Both the position numbers and the translations under genes were made by a program. Of a stretch of 64,000 nt of DNA, positions 51,016 through 60,125 are shown piece after piece. The stretch is from Acidimicrobiaceae bacterium (GTDB lineage Bacteria; Actinomycetota; Acidimicrobiia; Acidimicrobiales; Aldehydirespiratoraceae): positions 1 through 64,000 of the forward strand of contig VYCM01000001.1 of assembly GCA_009843915.1 (NCBI GenBank), written 5' to 3'. Each line of letters begins with the position of its first letter. Positions within the stretch are counted from its first letter, which is position 1. The notes below the pieces were generated by a model. The model worked only from the letters and a program-made list of their open reading frames with translations. It was not told the origin of the DNA and did no database searches.

Positions 51016-52179
51016 TTATCCATGGTGGGCGATCTTCCTGAGTCGGTAGCGGCAGGCGACTGCGGCCAGCAGCACGAGAACCAGGGCCACACCCTCGATG
51101 ACGTCCACCAGCGCGGCGGGGATGCCGGTGCCGACCTGCATCTGGGTCGCGCCGTTGAGCAGCCCCGCGAAGGCGATGGCCACCACGATCACGCCCGCGG
51201 GATGCAGCCGGGCCACCAGGGCGATGATGATTCCGGTGAAGCCGACGGCCTGGCCGCCGAACTCGAAGTTGATCCGGTGATGAAGGCCCAGCAGCTCACC
51301 CGCGCCGGCCAGTCCTGCCAGCGCCCCTGAGATGGCCATGACCGCGATGACGGCCGCCCCGACGCTGATGCCCTTGTACGAGGCCGCCTGCTTGTTCACG
51401 CCGATGGCCCTCAGTTCGAATCCCAGGGTGGTGCGCCGCACCAGAAAATGGACCACGACCGCCATCACCAGCGCGAGGGCGAAGCCCAGGTGCAGCCGGC
51501 TGCCGTCGAAGAAGCGGGGCAGGAATGCGCTCTCGACCATCCGCTCGGTCTGGGAGTAGGGCGTGTTGTTCGCCTGCCAGGGCCCCGAGAGCAGCCATGA
51601 CAGCCCGGAGTCGATGACGAAGTTGAGCATCACCGTCGTGAGGATCTCGTTGGTTCCGTAGCGGACCAGCAGGACGCTGGCCACCGTCGCCCACACTGCT
51701 CCGAAGACCGCAGCCCCGGCGAACATGGCCACGAACAGCACCGGCGCGGGAAGGCCTGAGAATGTGTCGTAGACCCACCAGGTGCCGATGGCGCCCGCGA
51801 TGAACTGACCCTGTCCGCCGATGTTCCAGACCCCGGCCCGGAAGGCGATGGCCGCGCACAGCCCGGTGAGGATCAGCGGCGTCGCCTGCACCAGCGTCTC
51901 GAGGGCCGATTCCCGGTTTCCGAAGGCCCCCTCGTAGAGGGACGCAAACGCGTCCAGCGGCGACACGCCGACGATGATCACCAGCAGGCCGATGATCACC
52001 GCAGTGACGGCCAGCGCGATGAGGGTGGCGTACAGCTCGTACACCGGACGGGTGTACAGCCTCCGCTCCAGGCGCCAGGCGCCCGGCTGGAACAGCATCG
52101 AGAGCGGATCGCGGCCGGCGTCTGCTTCGTGGTCGTCGCGCGGGCTGTCCTGGGGAGCGTCGGCGACCTGCTCGCTCAC
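51016..52179 (-). CDS. BMP-type (nucleoside/purine) ABC transporter permease (YufP-like)
   Basis: The second permease (387 residues), with about eight hydrophobic helices. It has the family blocks AIAFRAGVWNIGGQGQFIAGAIGTW and RRTTLGFELRAIGVNKQAASYKGI. The acidic N-terminus of about 40 residues is cytosolic. Its start overlaps the stop of the ATPase gene upstream, so the importer is one translation-coupled unit: ATPase, permease, permease. Confidence 0.91.
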   Translation of the reverse strand: MSEQVADAPQDSPRDDHEADAGRDPLSMLFQPGAWRLERRLYTRPVYELYATLIALAVTAVIIGLLVIIVGVSPLDAFASLYEGAFGNRESALETLVQATPLILTGLCAAIAFRAGVWNIGGQGQFIAGAIGTWWVYDTFSGLPAPVLFVAMFAGAAVFGAVWATVASVLLVRYGTNEILTTVMLNFVIDSGLSWLLSGPWQANNTPYSQTERMVESAFLPRFFDGSRLHLGFALALVMAVVVHFLVRRTTLGFELRAIGVNKQAASYKGISVGAAVIAVMAISGALAGLAGAGELLGLHHRINFEFGGQAVGFTGIIIALVARLHPAGVIVVAIAFAGLLNGATQMQVGTGIPAALVDVIEGVALVLVLLAAVACRYRLRKIAHHG

Positions 52180-53732
52180 GGTGGACCTTGGTCTGTGTCG
52201 CTGGCACCCGCCATGTGCATTCCGATCTCTTCAAGGGTGGTCGCGTCGGGTTCAGTGACCGCGACAATCCGCCCATCGTAAATCACCGCGATCCGGTCCG
52301 AGAGCTGGAATATCTCATCGAGGTCCTCGGACATCAGCAGCACCCCCGCGCCGCGGTCCCTCTCCTGGATCAGGCGGCGCCGGACGTACTCGGTGGCGGC
52401 TATGTCGAGACCCCGCGTCGGCTGGTGCGCCACGATCAGCTGGGGCTGGCCGGAGAGTTCCCGGGCCATGATTATCTTCTGCAGGTTGCCACCCGAGAGG
52501 GTCCTGGTGATCTGCGCCGCCGACGGTGTCTTGATCTCGAAGGTGTCGATCGACTCCGTGGCGAAGGCGTCGATATGGCCCCGGTTGAGGATCCCGGCGC
52601 GGGAGAACTGCCGCTCGCGTTGGTTGCCCAGCACCAGGTTCTCCTTCACGCTGAAGTCCATCATCAGACCCTGGGCGATGCGGTCTGCGGGCACGCTGGC
52701 CACCCCGAGGGTGGCGATCCGGTGGGGCGCTGACTCGGTGGTGTCCTGGCCGGCGATCCGGATGGAGCCGGTCTCGGGATGGCGCACGCCCACGACCGCG
52801 TCGAACAGGGCGTTCTGGCCGTTGCCCGACACGCCGGCGATGCCCACGATCTCGCCCGAGCCGACGGTGATCGACAGCCCCTCGAGCGAGCCTCGTCCCG
52901 TATCGGACCTCAGGTGGATCTCGTCGACCTCCAGCACCGGCTCGCCGGCGGTGGATGCAGCCTTGTCCGCCTGCATCAGGACCTCGCGCCCCACCATCAT
53001 CCGGGCCAGGTCTCGCTGATCGACGTCGGCAGTGTCGACCGTGCCGACCACCTTGCCGCGGCGCAGCACTGTCACCCGGTCCGAGAGGTCCATCACCTCC
53101 TTGAGCTTGTGGGTGATCAGGATGATGGTGAGGCCCTCGTCGCGCATCCGGCGCAGGATCCGGAACAGCTCATCGATGCCCTGCGGGGTCAGCACCGCGG
53201 TGGGCTCGTCCAGGATCAGGATCTCGACGCCGAAGTAGAGCGTCTTGAAGATCTCCACCCACTGCTGCTCCCCCACCGAGAGCCGGCCGACCTCCGCGTC
53301 GGGATCGATCTCCACGTCGTAGTCGGCGAAGAACTCCTCGAGGCGGCGCCGCGCCTCTGTGAGGTCGAGCCACTGCTTGGCGGGCGTGCCGATCACCACG
53401 TTCTCGATGACCGACATCGGGGGCACCAACTCGAAGTGCTGGTGGACCATCCCGATGCCGGCCTCGATGGCGTCGCGGGGCGAGTGCAATTCCAGCGGCC
53501 GGCCGTTGAGCAGGACTTGGCCCTCCTCGGGCCGGTAGACGCCGTAGAGGATGTCGGCCAGGGTCGTCTTGCCCGCTCCGTTCTCGCCGAGCAGGCAGTG
53601 GATCTCGGCCCTGCGGATTTCGACGCTGACGGAGTCGTTGGCGACCACGCCGGGGAAGACCTTCGTCACGTCCTCGGCGACGAGGATGTTCTCCCCCGGC
53701 GCGGCCGCGCCGGACTGGGCTGCATCTGCCAT
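52176..53732 (-). CDS. BMP-type ABC transporter ATP-binding protein (two domains)
   Basis: A duplicated ABC ATPase (518 residues), as in sugar and nucleoside importers. The first domain has LLGENGAGKTTLADILYG, VGEQQWVEI as its signature and LDEPTAVLTP; the second has VSGNGQNALFDAVVG, the signature LSGGNLQK and VAHQPTRGLD. In this class the first Walker B is the functional one. The stop overlaps the start of the YufP-like permease gene. It is transcribed after the binding-protein gene. Confidence 0.93.
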   Translation of the reverse strand: MADAAQSGAAAPGENILVAEDVTKVFPGVVANDSVSVEIRRAEIHCLLGENGAGKTTLADILYGVYRPEEGQVLLNGRPLELHSPRDAIEAGIGMVHQHFELVPPMSVIENVVIGTPAKQWLDLTEARRRLEEFFADYDVEIDPDAEVGRLSVGEQQWVEIFKTLYFGVEILILDEPTAVLTPQGIDELFRILRRMRDEGLTIILITHKLKEVMDLSDRVTVLRRGKVVGTVDTADVDQRDLARMMVGREVLMQADKAASTAGEPVLEVDEIHLRSDTGRGSLEGLSITVGSGEIVGIAGVSGNGQNALFDAVVGVRHPETGSIRIAGQDTTESAPHRIATLGVASVPADRIAQGLMMDFSVKENLVLGNQRERQFSRAGILNRGHIDAFATESIDTFEIKTPSAAQITRTLSGGNLQKIIMARELSGQPQLIVAHQPTRGLDIAATEYVRRRLIQERDRGAGVLLMSEDLDEIFQLSDRIAVIYDGRIVAVTEPDATTLEEIGMHMAGASDTDQGPP

Positions 53733-53783
53733 CGGATCGGAGCGCTCAGTCGATCGTTCGACGCGCAGCCCGGCTTCTCGCGA

Positions 53784-55127
53784 CTACTCGAACGCGTCGA
53801 ACTTGAGCGGGACGACCAACTCGCCCGACAGGATGGCGACCCGGGCCGCCTCGACGGCAGCCACCACGTCGGCCGGCACGTCGCCGGCTATGGCCCCCAG
53901 GGAGGAGCCGTCGTCCACCATCGACTGGTAGACGATGCGCTGCGGCGGCGAGTTGTAGGGCACGCCGTGCACCGTGTAGTCGTACCAAGCGTCGAGCACG
54001 TCGCTGAAGGCGGTGTCCCACTGCGCCACTGCGCTGGTCAGCACCACCGGCGACAGGCTCAACTGGTCGGTGAAGTGGCCGACGGCCCGCACGTTGCCGG
54101 CGTCCTCGGCCGCGGCGAACGGGCCGAACCGCTCGGCATAGATGACATCGGAGCCGTTGGCGATCTGGGCCTCTGCCGCGGCCGACGCGGTGGCCGGGTC
54201 GAACCAGCTCTCGATGTAGGTGACCCCGGCCACCTCGATGTCGGGGTTGACCGACCGGGCCCCGTCGACGAAGGCGTTGAGAGGCGCGTTGACGTTGGGG
54301 AACGGGTACGCGGCCACACCGCTGATCCTGTTCGTCTGGGTCGTCAGGCCGGCGATGATCCCGGCGAGGTAGGCGGGTTCGTGGATGAACACGTCGATCC
54401 AGTAGGCGTTGTCGCCGCCCTCGTGGTCGTCGTTGCCGGAGCCCGAGTACACGAACAACGTGTCGGGGAAGTCGGCCTTGTTGGCGGCGACCCCGTCCAC
54501 GAAGGTGCTGTGGCCGACGATGATCTCGTACTCGCCGGTCTGGGCCAGGTCGCGGATGACGCGTTCGCCCTCGACGAACGGGATTCCCTCGAGGATCTCG
54601 AGGTTGACGGTGATGCCGTACTTGTTGGACGCCGAGACGCGGTTGACGCTGTCGATGAACGTGGCGTACCAGCCCTCCTCCTTGGTGCCCACGACGAGCA
54701 TGGCCATGTCGATCTCGCTGGGTGCGGCGGCTGCCTGCTCCGCAGCCGCCTCCTCCGCGGCGGCGGCGGCTTCGGCGGCGGCGGCCTCGGCTTCGGCGGC
54801 GGCGGCTTCGGCGGCGGCGAGCTGTGCTTCGAGTTCCTCGACTGCTGCTCCCTCGGCTTCGGCAGCCTCCAGCGCGGCCGCGGCGGCGGCGGCTTCGGCC
54901 TCGGCGATGGTGGCCGCATCGGCTGCGGCCTTGGCCTCGGCTTCGGCGGCGTCGGCCTCGGCCTGCGCCTCCGCCGCTGCTGCTTGCGCGGCGGCGGCTT
55001 CGGCCTCGGCGGCCTCGACGGCGCCGGTGTCCACGGCGGGTGCCGGGGCCGGTTCGTCGTCGCCGCAGGCGACGAGGCCTACGACGAGTGCAAAGGCAAC
55101 CAGTAGTCGCATCGTTGTTCTGCGCAT
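53784..55127 (-). CDS. BMP-family lipoprotein binding protein with long Ala/Glu-rich tether
   Basis: A solute receptor of the BMP/Med family (447 residues). The leader ends with the lipobox GLVAC (Cys21). Residues about 31-136 are almost only Ala and Glu with a few Gln, Asp and Lys, forming a predicted long helix or coiled coil, then the BMP domain begins at DMAMLVVGTKEEGWYATF. PLKFDAFE is the C-terminus. ATG 55127 is preceded by AAGGAGG at a longish 14 nt. A strong promoter lies upstream. A tether this long is unusual; it could span the cell wall or hold the receptor away from the membrane. Confidence 0.88.
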   Translation of the reverse strand: MRRTTMRLLVAFALVVGLVACGDDEPAPAPAVDTGAVEAAEAEAAAAQAAAAEAQAEADAAEAEAKAAADAATIAEAEAAAAAAALEAAEAEGAAVEELEAQLAAAEAAAAEAEAAAAEAAAAAEEAAAEQAAAAPSEIDMAMLVVGTKEEGWYATFIDSVNRVSASNKYGITVNLEILEGIPFVEGERVIRDLAQTGEYEIIVGHSTFVDGVAANKADFPDTLFVYSGSGNDDHEGGDNAYWIDVFIHEPAYLAGIIAGLTTQTNRISGVAAYPFPNVNAPLNAFVDGARSVNPDIEVAGVTYIESWFDPATASAAAEAQIANGSDVIYAERFGPFAAAEDAGNVRAVGHFTDQLSLSPVVLTSAVAQWDTAFSDVLDAWYDYTVHGVPYNSPPQRIVYQSMVDDGSSLGAIAGDVPADVVAAVEAARVAILSGELVVPLKFDAFE

Positions 55128-55247
55128 GATGTTTCGGTCTTCCTCCTTGTGGGACCCATCGCAGGGCCACCGTCGGAAAGGCGGCGTTGTACTGCCGAAT
55201 GGTTCCGCCGGTGGCTGTGCGAATTGGTTGTGTGAATATTGATGAGG

Positions 55248-55276
55248 ACTATACGCGCTGGTCGGACGTTTGTCAG
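55248..55276 (-). promoter_or_regulatory. Sigma-70-type promoter of the BMP importer operon
   Basis: On the minus strand CTGACA (55276-55271), a 17-nt spacer and TATAGT (55253-55248). It predicts a start near 55241 and a leader of about 114 nt before ATG 55127. It is one of the best matches to consensus in the window. Confidence 0.65.
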
Positions 55277-55302
55277 CGGCACCGCAAGGTTGCCGTCGGG
55301 CC

Positions 55303-56055
55303 CTAGTGGAATCCCGAGCCACCGTTGACCCAGATGTTCTGGCCGGTCACGAAATCCGATAGCGGGCTCATCAGGTAGATGAGGGTGCCCACCATGTCCT
55401 CCGGCACCTGGGTCCGCTTGAACGCTCGCCTGGCCTGGATGGCCGCGTCGACCTCGGGCTGGACGCTGGAGTACGCCTCGTCGTGGGGGATGTAGTCGGG
55501 GGTGATGGTGTTCACCGCGATCCCGGAGCCGCCCAACTCGCGGGCCATGGCTCGGGTCAGCCCCCAGATCGCCGACTTCGACGACACGTAGTGCAGGAAG
55601 TTGGGGGTGCCGTCGTTCACCGTCATGGAGGCGATGTTGACGATCCGGCCGCTGCCCTGGGCCCTCATGGTGGGCGCTACCGCGCGGGAGCACAGCCAGG
55701 TCCCCTTCACGTTCACCGCGAAGCAGAGGTCCCACTCGTCGGGAGGGAGGTCCTCCATGGGGGCGCGGGTGGCGGCCATGTAGAAGGCGGCGTTGTTGAC
55801 CAGCCCGTCGATGCGGCCGTAGGCGTCCACGGTCGCGGCCGCCATCGCCTCGGTCTGATCGACGTCGGAGACGTCCACCTGCATCGACATCGCCCGGGTG
55901 CCCGACGCGCTGAGTTCAGCGACCACGTCGCGGCCGTCGCTGAGGTCGGCGACCACGACGGTCGCGCCCTCGGCGGCCAGCCCCCGGCAGTAGGCCAGGC
56001 CGATGCCCTTGGCTCCACCGGTGACGATGATCACCCGCCCGTCCAGTATTCCCAT
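55303..56055 (-). CDS. Short-chain dehydrogenase/reductase
   Basis: A classical SDR (250 residues) with TGGAKGIG, NNAAFY, SGRIVNIASM and the Tyr-x3-Lys in HYVSSKSA. It is a paralogue of the SDR at 41634-42371 (shared KRTQVPEDMVGT and DFVTGQN). ATG 56055 has GGGAGG upstream. It is the second gene of a pair with Rieske oxygenase 4, so an oxygenase-plus-dehydrogenase module repeats twice in the island. Confidence 0.9.
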   Translation of the reverse strand: MGILDGRVIIVTGGAKGIGLAYCRGLAAEGATVVVADLSDGRDVVAELSASGTRAMSMQVDVSDVDQTEAMAAATVDAYGRIDGLVNNAAFYMAATRAPMEDLPPDEWDLCFAVNVKGTWLCSRAVAPTMRAQGSGRIVNIASMTVNDGTPNFLHYVSSKSAIWGLTRAMARELGGSGIAVNTITPDYIPHDEAYSSVQPEVDAAIQARRAFKRTQVPEDMVGTLIYLMSPLSDFVTGQNIWVNGGSGFH

Positions 56056-56099
56056 CGAGGTCCTCCCGTGTCTTGGTTGATTGAGGCTTGCGGTCCGGC

Positions 56100-57152
56100 T
56101 CAGCCCGGCTCCATCTCCTCGGCCAGCTCGAAGAGCCACTTGCGGTAGGCCAGGGTGATGTCGTCGGCGACCTTCACGTAGGTCTCGGCACTGAGCCGGT
56201 CGGGCAGGTGCTCGGGCCACTGCGACTCGACGACGGGCTGGTCCTGGTCCAGCACCATGTACTCGAACTCGAGCAGGAAGTCCATGTCGTCCTGAGTGGA
56301 TGCGAAGTCTGCGCCGATGTGCCAGAAGTTGCGGCACGTCGCCGGGCCGGTGGGGGCGGTGACCATGTACAGGGCGTAGCGCTTGCCGTTGGGGAAGGTC
56401 CGGACCAGCGAGATCGATCCGGGAACGGTCAGCTGGTACCAGTTGCGCACCGACATGGTGTCCTCATCGATTCCCAGCATCTCCTTCATGCGGTCGACGT
56501 TGGGCTCGACGAAGACCTTGTCGAACCGCAGCGCGCCGTCCTCCCGCCACACGTCGTGCTCCTCGATCTGAGCCTTGTCTCTGGTGCCGAGCACGTTCTC
56601 GTGCACGAACGGGAAGTGGGAGAAATCCACGAAGTTCTCCAGACGGCGAGGCGAGCTGGTGGCCCAGTCGTAGCTGGGGGGCGTCTGCCAGCGCATGATG
56701 GGGTCGTCCCATTCGGGGATGCCGGGCGGGTCTCCCCACGGCTCGTCGGTCAGGCTCACCCAGACCATGCCGGAGCTCTCCCGGCACAGGTAGCGGACCA
56801 GCCCCAGTTGCAGCACCCCGTTGAGCTCGGGGCGGGACGGGATCGACACCAGGGTGCCGTCCATGTCGTAGGCCCAGCCGTGGTAGGGGCAGTTGATGCA
56901 GCCGTTCTCGACCCATCCCAGCGAGGGAGCGGCCCCCTTGTGGCGGCACACGTCCATGAAGGCCCGCACCCGGCCCTCGTGGCGGACGACCAGAATGCGC
57001 TCCCCCAGCAGCCGGCCGGAGACCATCTGGTCCTCGGCCACGTCCTTGGAGTAGGCGACGGGATGCCAGAAGTGCCTCATCGCCCGGTACCACCGCGAAT
57101 CCCGCTCGGGTATGAACGGATCGACGGCCTCGCGTGCCTCGAGTGGCGTCAC
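56100..57152 (-). CDS. Rieske non-haem iron oxygenase, alpha subunit (4)
   Basis: A fourth Rieske oxygenase (350 residues). Cluster ligands are C69-x-H71 and C88-x2-H91 (CRH and CPYH), and the iron site is NFVDFSHFPFVHE, with His179 and His184. The catalytic domain is distinct from copies 1-3 (RNWYQLTVPGSISLVRTF). GTG 57152 is the start; TAGCGT at 57218-57213 would give a leader of about 55 nt. It is divergent from the alpha/beta hydrolase gene and precedes an SDR gene. Confidence 0.92.
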   Translation of the reverse strand: MTPLEAREAVDPFIPERDSRWYRAMRHFWHPVAYSKDVAEDQMVSGRLLGERILVVRHEGRVRAFMDVCRHKGAAPSLGWVENGCINCPYHGWAYDMDGTLVSIPSRPELNGVLQLGLVRYLCRESSGMVWVSLTDEPWGDPPGIPEWDDPIMRWQTPPSYDWATSSPRRLENFVDFSHFPFVHENVLGTRDKAQIEEHDVWREDGALRFDKVFVEPNVDRMKEMLGIDEDTMSVRNWYQLTVPGSISLVRTFPNGKRYALYMVTAPTGPATCRNFWHIGADFASTQDDMDFLLEFEYMVLDQDQPVVESQWPEHLPDRLSAETYVKVADDITLAYRKWLFELAEEMEPG

Positions 57153-57212
57153 TGGCCCTCCTTCCTCTCGTGCGTGTTGTGCGGTCGCGCCGGCGAGGGC
57201 GCGGATCGCGCC

Positions 57213-57218
57213 ACGCTA
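57213..57218 (-). promoter_or_regulatory. Putative -10 box TAGCGT for Rieske gene 4
   Basis: TAGCGT on the minus strand in the 179-bp divergent gap. Predicted leader about 55 nt. A possible box on the other strand is TACGTT at 57266-57271 for the hydrolase. Confidence 0.35.
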
Positions 57219-57331
57219 GTCCGGCCGATCGACATCTCTAAAAGGCGCTCGGCGGTGCGTGCCGCTACGTTGTCGCAGCGTCCGTTGAGCCGTCGCCGGC
57301 GGCGACCCGACCCCCGAGGAGTCTCAGTACC

Positions 57332-58153
57332 ATGCCGCTCACCACTTCCGACACTTCCCATTTCTTCGTCGAGGGGGCTGCTGGCAACCGGATGCACGGG
57401 CTCGACTTCGGGGGTGACGGCCCGGTGCTGGTCTGCCTCCACGGCGTGACCGGCAACGCGTGGAACTGGTATGAGGTGGCCCTCGGCGTGCGGGCCTGCC
57501 GACGGGTGGTGGCGCTCGACTTCCGCGGCTACGGCGAGAGCCAGTGGTCGCCCACACACGACTACACGACCGCCGACCACGTCGCCGATCTGGTCGGCGT
57601 GGTCGAGTCGGTGTCCGGCGGCTCGCCCGTGGACCTGGCCGGCTCCTCGTGGGGGGCGCTGGTCGCCATCCAGTACGCCGCCGAGCATCCCGACCGCGTC
57701 GGACGGCTGGCCGTAGTCGATGTCGAGCCGTCCTTCGAGCAGGGCGAGACCGACCTGTTCCCCCGCCCCCGGGACCACGCCGACCACGACGAGGTCCGCG
57801 CCTCGGTGGCGGCCGCCTACCCGAACGCCGGTGCCGACATGGTCGAGGTGGTGGCGGCCACGTGCTACGGCCCGATCGAGGGTGGCCGTCTGGCCCCCAA
57901 GCACGATCCGTTCTTCTTCGAGCGCTGGCCGTTCCGCTCCGACGACCACTGGGACCGACTCCCGCGGATCCAGGCGTCGACGCTTCACGTCCACGCCTCC
58001 GGAAGCTTCGTCCGGGCCGACGTGATGGCCGAGATGGATCGCCTCACTCCCGACTCCCACTTGGTCGAGATCGGCGACAGCACCCATGTAGTCCCGGTGG
58101 ACAACCCCTCGGCCCTGGTCGACTCGCTCGTGGAGTTCCTGGCCGGCGGATGA
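57332..58153 (+). CDS. Alpha/beta hydrolase
   Basis: A predicted esterase, lactonase or C-C bond hydrolase (273 residues). It has the oxyanion segment LHGVTGNAWNW, FRGYGESQW, the nucleophile elbow AGSSWGAL (Ser in GSSWG), and the His in GDSTHVVPVDN. ATG 57332 has GAGGAG about 14 nt upstream. It is divergent from Rieske gene 4 and followed by the XRE-cupin regulator, so it may act on a product of the oxygenase pathway. Substrate not assignable. Confidence 0.88.
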   Translation: MPLTTSDTSHFFVEGAAGNRMHGLDFGGDGPVLVCLHGVTGNAWNWYEVALGVRACRRVVALDFRGYGESQWSPTHDYTTADHVADLVGVVESVSGGSPVDLAGSSWGALVAIQYAAEHPDRVGRLAVVDVEPSFEQGETDLFPRPRDHADHDEVRASVAAAYPNAGADMVEVVAATCYGPIEGGRLAPKHDPFFFERWPFRSDDHWDRLPRIQASTLHVHASGSFVRADVMAEMDRLTPDSHLVEIGDSTHVVPVDNPSALVDSLVEFLAGG

Positions 58154-58169
58154 GCCCGACCGGGCGAGC

Positions 58170-58175
58170 TAGGAT
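58170..58175 (+). promoter_or_regulatory. Putative -10 box TAGGAT for the XRE-cupin gene
   Basis: TAGGAT ends 14 nt before ATG 58190, predicting a leader of about 7 nt. Confidence 0.4.
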
Positions 58176-58189
58176 CCGCAGGCAGAGCG

Positions 58190-58780
58190 ATGAGAACGCA
58201 CCACGGAGCAGTTGAGCACGAAAGACCTTCTGAGCCGACCTCGGTCGCTTCGCAGCTCGGGCCCGCCCTACGGCAGCGCCGCAAGGCCGCCGGGATGACC
58301 ATGCAGGAGCTTGCCGACCGCTGCGACCTCTCCCAGCCGTTCCTCTCCCAGATCGAGAATTCGCGGGCCATGCCCAGCCTCTTCGCTCTGCACCGGGTGG
58401 CCCAAGCGCTGGGAACGACGACGGTCGCGCTGCTCGAGCCGGCGGTCTCGGAGGTCACGCTGGTCCGGGCCGGTGAGGGCGAGGCGTTCTTTCTCGCCGA
58501 GGGAGCCAGAACCCGCTTCCTCACTCCGGGCGAGGGGCGCCGCCTCGAGGCCAACGAGACGGTGGCAGAACCGAATATCGACTCGGAAGTGATCGTGCAC
58601 GAGGGGCAGGAAGTCGTCCATGTGCTCGAGGGCTCGCTCGAGATACGCCTGGAGGGCAGGGACCCGATCCCGCTGAGTCCGGGCGACACCGTCCTGTATC
58701 CGTCGACGACACCCCACCAGTGGGCCTCCGGGGATACTGGAGCGCGTTTTCTGATAATCACCAGCCCTCCGTCGTTCTAG
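58190..58780 (+). CDS. XRE-family regulator with cupin sensor domain
   Basis: A transcription factor (196 residues) of the HTH-XRE plus cupin class. The DNA-binding helix-turn-helix is about residues 22-75 (LGPALRQRRKAAGMTMQELADRCDLSQPFLSQIE), and the cupin beta-barrel is the C-terminal half (EVVHVLEGSLEIRLEG, LSPGDTVLYPSTTPHQW), which binds a small ligand. Such proteins often control the catabolic genes beside them. It converges with the GcvT-like demethylase gene with 9 bp between them. The ligand is unknown. Confidence 0.9.
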   Translation: MRTHHGAVEHERPSEPTSVASQLGPALRQRRKAAGMTMQELADRCDLSQPFLSQIENSRAMPSLFALHRVAQALGTTTVALLEPAVSEVTLVRAGEGEAFFLAEGARTRFLTPGEGRRLEANETVAEPNIDSEVIVHEGQEVVHVLEGSLEIRLEGRDPIPLSPGDTVLYPSTTPHQWASGDTGARFLIITSPPSF

Positions 58781-58789
58781 CGGCCGGGC

Positions 58790-60061
58790 TCAGTCGATCC
58801 TTCTGCGCTTCATTTCGACGAACGGCAGGTCGACGACCCGGGCCGGGACCTCACCCTCGACGGCCTCGCCGCGACCGTCGTAGATCTTCCAGGTGAGCGT
58901 GACGCCGTCTCCCGCGTCCACGTCGGGCGACTCGAGATGGGCGAAGCCGATCATGGTCTCCAGCACCGGGCTCCAGCACATCGACGTGGCGAACCCCGCG
59001 TTGGCGCCGCCTGCGAGGATCTCGGAATTGAAGTGGCGGTGCAGCCGCGGGCTGAGGAACGGAGGCGACCCGGCACGCTCGTAGAGCGCCGCAATGCCGG
59101 CGGGGTCGATGTCCACGCCCCGCATCACCTTGCCCGGCCGGTCCCTGGCCGCTTCGGCCTCGAGCGCCTGTCGGCCGACGAAGTCGGTGTCGCGCCCGAA
59201 GTTGACGAGGCGCCCGAAGTTGAGCTCGGCGGGGGTGTGGAAGTAGCGGTCGCCGTCCAGGTAGGCGAACTGGACCTGGGCGAACGGGCCGGCAGGGCGG
59301 TAGTCGACGCCGATGATCAGCATGCCGGCCTCGACGCGGGTGGCCGCCTGTGCCGCGTTGCCGATGGGCACGGCCCCGTGCGGGCGCCCGCCTTCGACGA
59401 AGATCGAGTACATCTCCCTGGAGGCGACGGGATCGACCCACATCTCGAAGCCGATCTCCCCCGTGAACCCGGTGCGCCAGAGCCGGATCTCATGACCGCC
59501 GACGGTGATCATCCGGCCCCGGGAGAACGGCAGGTCCCTGTGGGCGCTGCCGGTGACGGCTTCCATGACTTCATGCGACCGTGGGCCCTGCACGCACAGG
59601 ACGCTGTAGTCGCGGTCGGTGTTCAGGGTGTCGGTGAGCTCGATGTCGTAGCCGTCGGCGAACCCGCTGAACCATCCGACCATGGGTCCGCCCATGTGGA
59701 TGAACTGGTCGGCCGCCGTTCGGAACGTGATTCCCTCGTTCACCACACGGCCGGCGTCGTCGCAGTAGAAGGTGTAGATGCCGTGGTCGGTGTCGACCCT
59801 GGATGCGTCGCGGACCTGCATGCGGTCGACGAACGCCTCCGCGTCGGGGCCCTCGATGATGGTCTTGAACAGGGGCGTCTTGTCCTCGATGCCGGCGCCG
59901 GCGCGCAAAGCCATCATCTCGGAGACCTCGTTGACGTAGTGGTCGACGAGGTGGTAGCCGCCCCAGGCGATCCACAGCCCTGTCTGCGAGTACGGCGCAG
60001 CCCCGGGATTCAGGAACGTCCCGGTGAATGCGCTCGGATCGTAGGTGTGCTCCTCTGCCAT
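58790..60061 (-). CDS. GcvT/folate-type methyltransferase-like protein (possible demethylase)
   Basis: A 423-residue protein of the aminomethyltransferase (GcvT) superfamily. The folate-binding domain runs from YHLVDHYVNEVSEMMALRAGAGIEDKTPLF to about residue 300 (GRLVNFGRDTDFVGRQAL), with a C-terminal barrel domain. No glycine-cleavage partners are near, so glycine cleavage is unlikely. Family members outside that system remove methyl groups from O, N or S and give them to tetrahydrofolate (for example LigM and DmdA). ATG 60061 has GAGGGG upstream. Position next to a P450 and an XRE regulator suggests demethylation of a catabolic substrate. That role is an inference. Confidence 0.75.
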   Translation of the reverse strand: MAEEHTYDPSAFTGTFLNPGAAPYSQTGLWIAWGGYHLVDHYVNEVSEMMALRAGAGIEDKTPLFKTIIEGPDAEAFVDRMQVRDASRVDTDHGIYTFYCDDAGRVVNEGITFRTAADQFIHMGGPMVGWFSGFADGYDIELTDTLNTDRDYSVLCVQGPRSHEVMEAVTGSAHRDLPFSRGRMITVGGHEIRLWRTGFTGEIGFEMWVDPVASREMYSIFVEGGRPHGAVPIGNAAQAATRVEAGMLIIGVDYRPAGPFAQVQFAYLDGDRYFHTPAELNFGRLVNFGRDTDFVGRQALEAEAARDRPGKVMRGVDIDPAGIAALYERAGSPPFLSPRLHRHFNSEILAGGANAGFATSMCWSPVLETMIGFAHLESPDVDAGDGVTLTWKIYDGRGEAVEGEVPARVVDLPFVEMKRRRID

Positions 60062-60092
60062 TGTGCGTCGCCCCTCACGTCTGCTTCATAGA

Positions 60093-60107
60093 TCACATCA
60101 ATAGTGA
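60093..60107. promoter_or_regulatory. Dyad TCAC-N7-GTGA before the GcvT-like gene
   Basis: A short interrupted palindrome 32 bp upstream of ATG 60061 with an AT-rich centre. It could be an operator for the neighbouring XRE-cupin regulator, but four-base arms may occur by chance. Confidence 0.25.
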
Positions 60108-60125
60108 CTCGCACAGAGGGCTCTG

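Noticed and set aside
58790-60061. Glycine cleavage system T protein.
   Set aside because: No gcvP or gcvH is near, the protein is longer, and its neighbours are catabolic; a folate-dependent demethylase-type role fits better.
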